A stretch of 64,000 nt of DNA from Acetobacter conturbans (GTDB lineage Bacteria; Pseudomonadota; Alphaproteobacteria; Acetobacterales; Acetobacteraceae). The stretch spans positions 62,001 through 126,000 of the forward strand of contig NZ_WOSY01000003.1 in assembly GCF_011516755.1 (NCBI RefSeq). The letters are read 5' to 3'. Made by a program: the position numbers and the translations under genes. Numbering within the stretch: position 1 is the stretch's first letter; each line of letters begins with the position of its first letter. A model generated the notes under the pieces. The model was not told the origin of the DNA and made no database searches. It saw only the letters and a list, made by a program, of their open reading frames with translations. Below are positions 60,642-64,000 of this stretch, piece by piece.

Positions 60642-60676
60642 AGCAGTGAACTGATCTCCTTCCTGCGAAGGGGTTC

Positions 60677-60817
60677 AGCGGCTGTTTCGAAAGCTCTCTG
60701 CTGAGCGCGACCGCCCTAAAGGGGTCGCGACCGATGTGGGTTTTTGAGCGTGGAAGCGAAACAGCCATGCGGGCCGTGAGCATCAGAGCGCCAGCAGAAA
60801 ACGTTTGAAACAGCCGC
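60677..60817. mobile_element. MITE-like palindromic element, copy B
   Basis: 141 bases with terminal inverted repeats agcggctgtttcgaaag / complement of cgtttgaaacagccgct (14 of 17 bases pair). Interior blocks match copy A (27148-27311) in the same order: ctctctgctgagc, gtgggtttttgagc and ccatgcgggccgtgagc, then tcagag and agcagaaaacg. It lies between the heptosyltransferase-like gene and the ATPase operon end. A 6-bp internal hairpin (gcgacc / ggtcgc) is unique to this copy. Confidence 0.6.
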
Positions 60818-60906
60818 TCCATCTTTTACTGGCGGGAGCGGCTCCTGAAGCGGCCATGTCTCACCACAAGGAGAGGCGGGGCGCGTCGCTTTGGACTGCC
60901 CCGAGC

Positions 60907-61770
60907 TTACTCTCCCGAAAAACGTTTCAGACGCGCGAGCGTGGGACCGGAGACCAGTTCCATGATTTCCGCCGTGATCTCATCCTGCCTGACGGTGCGG
61001 CGCTGCTGTTCGAGCGTGGCCAGTTGTCGGCTGATTTCGTCATGGGCGGCGGTCATACGCTCGCTGCGCGCCTCGTTTTCCGCCGCAAAAGCATGCAGGG
61101 CGGCCTGACAGAGCTGGGCGAACAGGTAATCGGCCGTCAGATCCATAATCAGCGTCTCACGCGGGACATTCAGCAGCGGAGGTTCCGCGACCGGTTCGGA
61201 CGTAAACAGGGCAGGATCGAGCGGGAACAGCGACTGCCGCGTCATGCACGCCCCCTGTCCCGGTTCCCAGCGGCAGAAAACGGTCGAGACCGTTGCCAGC
61301 CGCCCGTCCAGCACCTGCCGGGAAATTTCGGTCGTTATCGTATCGGCTACTGCCGGAATGGCAGCCGGGTGCTGGGCAGCGGCTGTCGTCCAGACCGGCT
61401 TCAGTCCCCGTGACCGCGCTATGGCTGCTCCCCGTGTGCCGATCAGGAAGATATGATTCTTCTCGTCAGCACTGACCGCATCCAGCATGTGTTCGCTGAA
61501 CAGTCCGGCAAATCCCTGTTCGGCGCAGAAAAGGATCACGCCGGTGCCGCCATCCCGTTCCGACAGTCTGGCACGCTCCCGGTCCAGGATGAGGGCCGCT
61601 ACGCGCACCAGCGCCGAACGGATCGTAGCGGCATAGGCATCCACGGCCACAAGCGCCTTGCGGGCCTGCTGAACCCGCACGGCGGCAAGCCCGCGCATGG
61701 AATTCACCACACCGTCGAGATCATTGACACTGTTGATGTGCGCGGTGACTTCCTGCAGCCGTTCCGTCAT
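60907..61770 (-). CDS. atpG: N-type ATPase gamma subunit
   Basis: 287 residues from ATG 61770, which overlaps the atpA stop as ATGA; a longer frame exists but is less natural. Gamma-subunit pattern: N-terminal coiled coil ([39 protein letters not shown]), [18 protein letters not shown], and the C-terminal coil [32 protein letters not shown]. In the standard F-ATPase the C-term reads NRARQAAITQEISEIVGGA-like; here it is divergent, as in the alternate (N-ATPase) family. It is the last gene of the operon, as in that family. Confidence 0.85.
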   Translation of the reverse strand: MTERLQEVTAHINSVNDLDGVVNSMRGLAAVRVQQARKALVAVDAYAATIRSALVRVAALILDRERARLSERDGGTGVILFCAEQGFAGLFSEHMLDAVSADEKNHIFLIGTRGAAIARSRGLKPVWTTAAAQHPAAIPAVADTITTEISRQVLDGRLATVSTVFCRWEPGQGACMTRQSLFPLDPALFTSEPVAEPPLLNVPRETLIMDLTADYLFAQLCQAALHAFAAENEARSERMTAAHDEISRQLATLEQQRRTVRQDEITAEIMELVSGPTLARLKRFSGE

Positions 61771-63299
61771 GACGCTGGTGGCGGCGGTGATGGCTGAGCG
61801 GTCAGGCACGCCTTCAGGGCATTGATGAGAGCGGTTTTCTGATCAGCGGACAATGCGCCGCCCGCGCTGATCGCAACGCCCAGTTCCGGCGTTTTGTCCT
61901 GCACCCACGTTCCAAATTTTCCCCGCAGAGTCCGAATGGCCGACACCGGTAACGGATCGAAAAGCCCCGCTTGCGATGCAGTCACCAGCGCGGTTTCCTC
62001 CAGCAGATCCAGCGGCGCATGAGGTGGCTGACGCAGGACCTCCCTGATGCGGGCGCCCCGCGTGAGTTGCTGGCGCACGCGGGCATCGGGCAGGCCGCCG
62101 AAACGGGTGAACGATTCCAGCTCGATAAACTGTGCATAATCGAGCCGCAGCGTGCTCACGGCGTTCCGCAGGACGGGCGCCTGTGTCGCCCCGCCGACGC
62201 GGCTCACGCTGACGCCGACATCGACGGCCGGTTTCTGCCCCTGATCGAACAAGGTGCGGTCCAGAACGATTTGCCCATCCGTGATCGAGATGAGATTGGT
62301 GGGAATATAGGCACTGAGATTGCCCGCTTCCGTTTCGGCAATCGGCAGGGCCGTCAGTGAACCGCCACCCTTTTCCGGCGACAGTTTCGCGGCGCGCTCC
62401 AGCAGCCGCGCATGGACATAGAAAATATCGCCGGGATAAGCCTCGCGACCCGGCGCACGACCGGTCAGTAGCGACACCTCGCGATGGGTCGCGGCATGCT
62501 GTGAAAGATCGTCAATGACGATAAGGGCATGCTGACCACGATCGCGGAAATATTCCGCCATGCTGAAACCGGCAAATGGCGCGATCCAGCGAAGGCCGGG
62601 CGTCTCGGCGGGACGGGCGACCACGATGATGCACCGTTCCGGGTTGCCACGCTTGCGGATCGTATCGATGACGCGCTGGACGCTCGACGTTTTCTGCCCC
62701 ACTGCGACATAAACGCAGATCATCTCGTTGGATTTCTGCGCGAGGATCGTATCCACCGCCACCGTGGTCTTGCCGGTCGCCCGATCTCCCACGATCAGTT
62801 CACGCTGCCCGCGACCGAGTGGAAACAGCGTGTCGATGGCGAGCGTGCCGGTCTGGATAGGCTGCACGACAAGCGCACGGTCGATGATACCCGGAGCCGG
62901 ACGTTCGATGGGAAGGCGCGCCTGAGCGTCAATGGGACCACCATCATCAAGCGGCCGTCCCAGCGGATCGACAACGCGGCCAAGGAGCGCCTCCCCGACC
63001 GGCACACTGACGACCTCCGCCGTGCCATGAACCGGTGCCCCTGCCTCGATGGTGCTGTCATCGTCGAGCAGCACGCAGCCTATGCGTTTCTCCTCCAGAC
63101 TATGCGCGAAGCCGTAGCGCCCGTTTCCGAACGACAGAAGTTCGTCCAGCCGCGCATCCGGCAGGCCGGACACGAGGGCGACGCCATCCCCAACATCTTC
63201 CACACGCCCGATCCGTTCGGTGGAAGGACCGGATACGATGTCGCCCAGCCGCGTCCGGGCAGCGGTGAGCCAGTCTGAAGTGGAGTCAGCTTCGAGCAT
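61767..63299 (-). CDS. atpA: N-type ATPase alpha subunit
   Basis: 510 residues. Nucleotide-binding subunit with Walker [14 protein letters not shown] (residues 171-183), the arginine finger region [15 protein letters not shown] and [14 protein letters not shown], and the nucleotide-fold start [21 protein letters not shown]-ATPase alpha subunits are short and lack the delta-binding N-terminal helix, which is the case here (begins [20 protein letters not shown]). The operon end order b-alpha-gamma without a separate delta gene supports the N-type assignment. It overlaps its neighbours on both sides. Confidence 0.93.
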   Translation of the reverse strand: MLEADSTSDWLTAARTRLGDIVSGPSTERIGRVEDVGDGVALVSGLPDARLDELLSFGNGRYGFAHSLEEKRIGCVLLDDDSTIEAGAPVHGTAEVVSVPVGEALLGRVVDPLGRPLDDGGPIDAQARLPIERPAPGIIDRALVVQPIQTGTLAIDTLFPLGRGQRELIVGDRATGKTTVAVDTILAQKSNEMICVYVAVGQKTSSVQRVIDTIRKRGNPERCIIVVARPAETPGLRWIAPFAGFSMAEYFRDRGQHALIVIDDLSQHAATHREVSLLTGRAPGREAYPGDIFYVHARLLERAAKLSPEKGGGSLTALPIAETEAGNLSAYIPTNLISITDGQIVLDRTLFDQGQKPAVDVGVSVSRVGGATQAPVLRNAVSTLRLDYAQFIELESFTRFGGLPDARVRQQLTRGARIREVLRQPPHAPLDLLEETALVTASQAGLFDPLPVSAIRTLRGKFGTWVQDKTPELGVAISAGGALSADQKTALINALKACLTAQPSPPPPAS

Positions 63300-64000
63300 G
63301 GGTCAGGTTATCCCTGATATGGTCCAGATCGGCCTTCCAGCTGGAAGCGACGGACAGAGAGGGCGTGATAACGGCGAACCCTTCGATCAGCGTGGGATCG
63401 GTCGTCCATGTGATGACCGGCTGCGTCCCAAGAATCCCGGCCAGCCGCGTCTCATATTTCCTGCGATCAGCGTCCTCCGGCGCAACGGCAGCCATCAGGA
63501 TGAAACCTGCCTGCAACTGCGTCCGCTCTCGAAGCGGAAGAGCCGTCACGGCCTGTTCAAGACGTGCGAACAACGTGTCACGGACAGCCTCCGACGAAAT
63601 GCCTGTGGCGGAAAGGATCTGCCGGGCGATATCGACGGCGAGACTGGCCGCCTGATCGCCCCATGCCGTCCGCGTTTCGGTCTCCTCACGGGCAAGAGTC
63701 TGCCGGGTCGCTTCCTGCAACGCGGCGGCGTCCTGCTGGGCGCGGGAGAGGGTGGCGACACGCCCGGCCTGCGCTTCGACGTCCGCCTTTCGCAATACCT
63801 CTGCGCGTTCTCCCGCGATCCCAGTCCTGGCGGCGGACAGGGCAACACGCTCCGCTTCCACCTGTTTCTCTTTCTCGGCGAGAGCGTCCAGACGTCTGGC
63901 GACATCATTCTGTCGTCCCGCGATAATGGCGGAGAGAGGACGCCAGAAGAAGCGGCCCAGCAGCCAGATCAGAATGCCAAGATTGACGAGCTGAAAACCC
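63286..64000 (-). CDS. atpF: N-type ATPase subunit b (b/delta-like; N-terminus cut by window end)
   Basis: The frame enters from beyond base 64000. It opens with the membrane helix [20 protein letters not shown], continues as a charged coiled coil ([40 protein letters not shown]) and ends in a delta-like domain ([40 protein letters not shown]). About 238 residues lie in the window. The fused delta-like part explains the missing atpH. The start of a separate frame at 63861 (GTG) is internal, not a real start. It overlaps atpA by 14 bases. Confidence 0.88.
   Translation of the reverse strand, partial: GFQLVNLGILIWLLGRFFWRPLSAIIAGRQNDVARRLDALAEKEKQVEAERVALSAARTGIAGERAEVLRKADVEAQAGRVATLSRAQQDAAALQEATRQTLAREETETRTAWGDQAASLAVDIARQILSATGISSEAVRDTLFARLEQAVTALPLRERTQLQAGFILMAAVAPEDADRRKYETRLAGILGTQPVITWTTDPTLIEGFAVITPSLSVASSWKADLDHIRDNLTHARS

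Overview
The window comes from an alphaproteobacterium, most likely an acetic acid bacterium (Acetobacteraceae). Reasons are the overall GC-rich alphaproteobacterial gene content, a PQQ-type sorbosone/sugar dehydrogenase, a heme O synthase beside only a decayed cytochrome oxidase subunit I, a second N-type ATPase operon, MucR/Ros and phosphatidylethanolamine methyltransferase genes, and a ManC enzyme. The genus cannot be fixed from the sequence alone. All names rest on reading translations by eye; no database search was run.

Layout. 1-10.3 kb: the L11-L1-L10-L7/L12-RpoB-RpoC cluster on the minus strand. RpoC is cut by the window start. There is a recognisable promoter in front of rplK and intergenic hairpins at rplA/rplJ, rplL/rpoB and rpoB/rpoC. 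10.3-15 kb: recX, a CHAP lipoprotein, tatA, three overlapping methionine-salvage genes (mtnB, mtnD, mtnC) and ribF. 15-23 kb: small membrane proteins, a FUSC exporter, a PQQ sugar dehydrogenase, photolyase, pirin and an exported creatininase-family protein. 23-27.1 kb: an unusual operon of two tandem thymidylate-kinase-like proteins, a polysaccharide flippase and a CHAD-like protein, preceded by a promoter and a possible 12-codon leader ORF. 27.1-32.5 kb: a MITE-like repeat, tRNA-Tyr, rlmB, a remnant cox locus (COX1-like, ctaB, coxF-like), pmtA and a tiny membrane protein.

32.5-45.8 kb: gshB, greB, flagellar stator genes in the order motB-motA, two membrane glycosyltransferases, the Lrp/trxB/LysR group, manC, ihfB, sppA and mucR. 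45.8-53.3 kb: a Cys-rich 44-residue membrane protein, an RND efflux permease without adaptor, a hexapeptide acyltransferase, two paralogous exported proteins and aat. 53.5-60.8 kb: a D-2-hydroxyacid dehydrogenase, a PAS-GGDEF-EAL protein, mntR, small and exported proteins, EcsC, an autotransporter-heptosyltransferase-like protein and a second copy of the MITE-like repeat. 60.9-64 kb: the end of an N-type F1F0 ATPase operon (b/delta-like subunit cut by the window end, alpha, gamma).

Most of the window is core chromosome. The parts that look least described are the COX1-like protein, which appears to keep the low-spin heme ligands while losing the copper/heme-a3 ligands; the kinase-kinase-flippase-CHAD operon; the two-copy palindromic element; and several genes of about 45 codons that standard ORF cut-offs miss.
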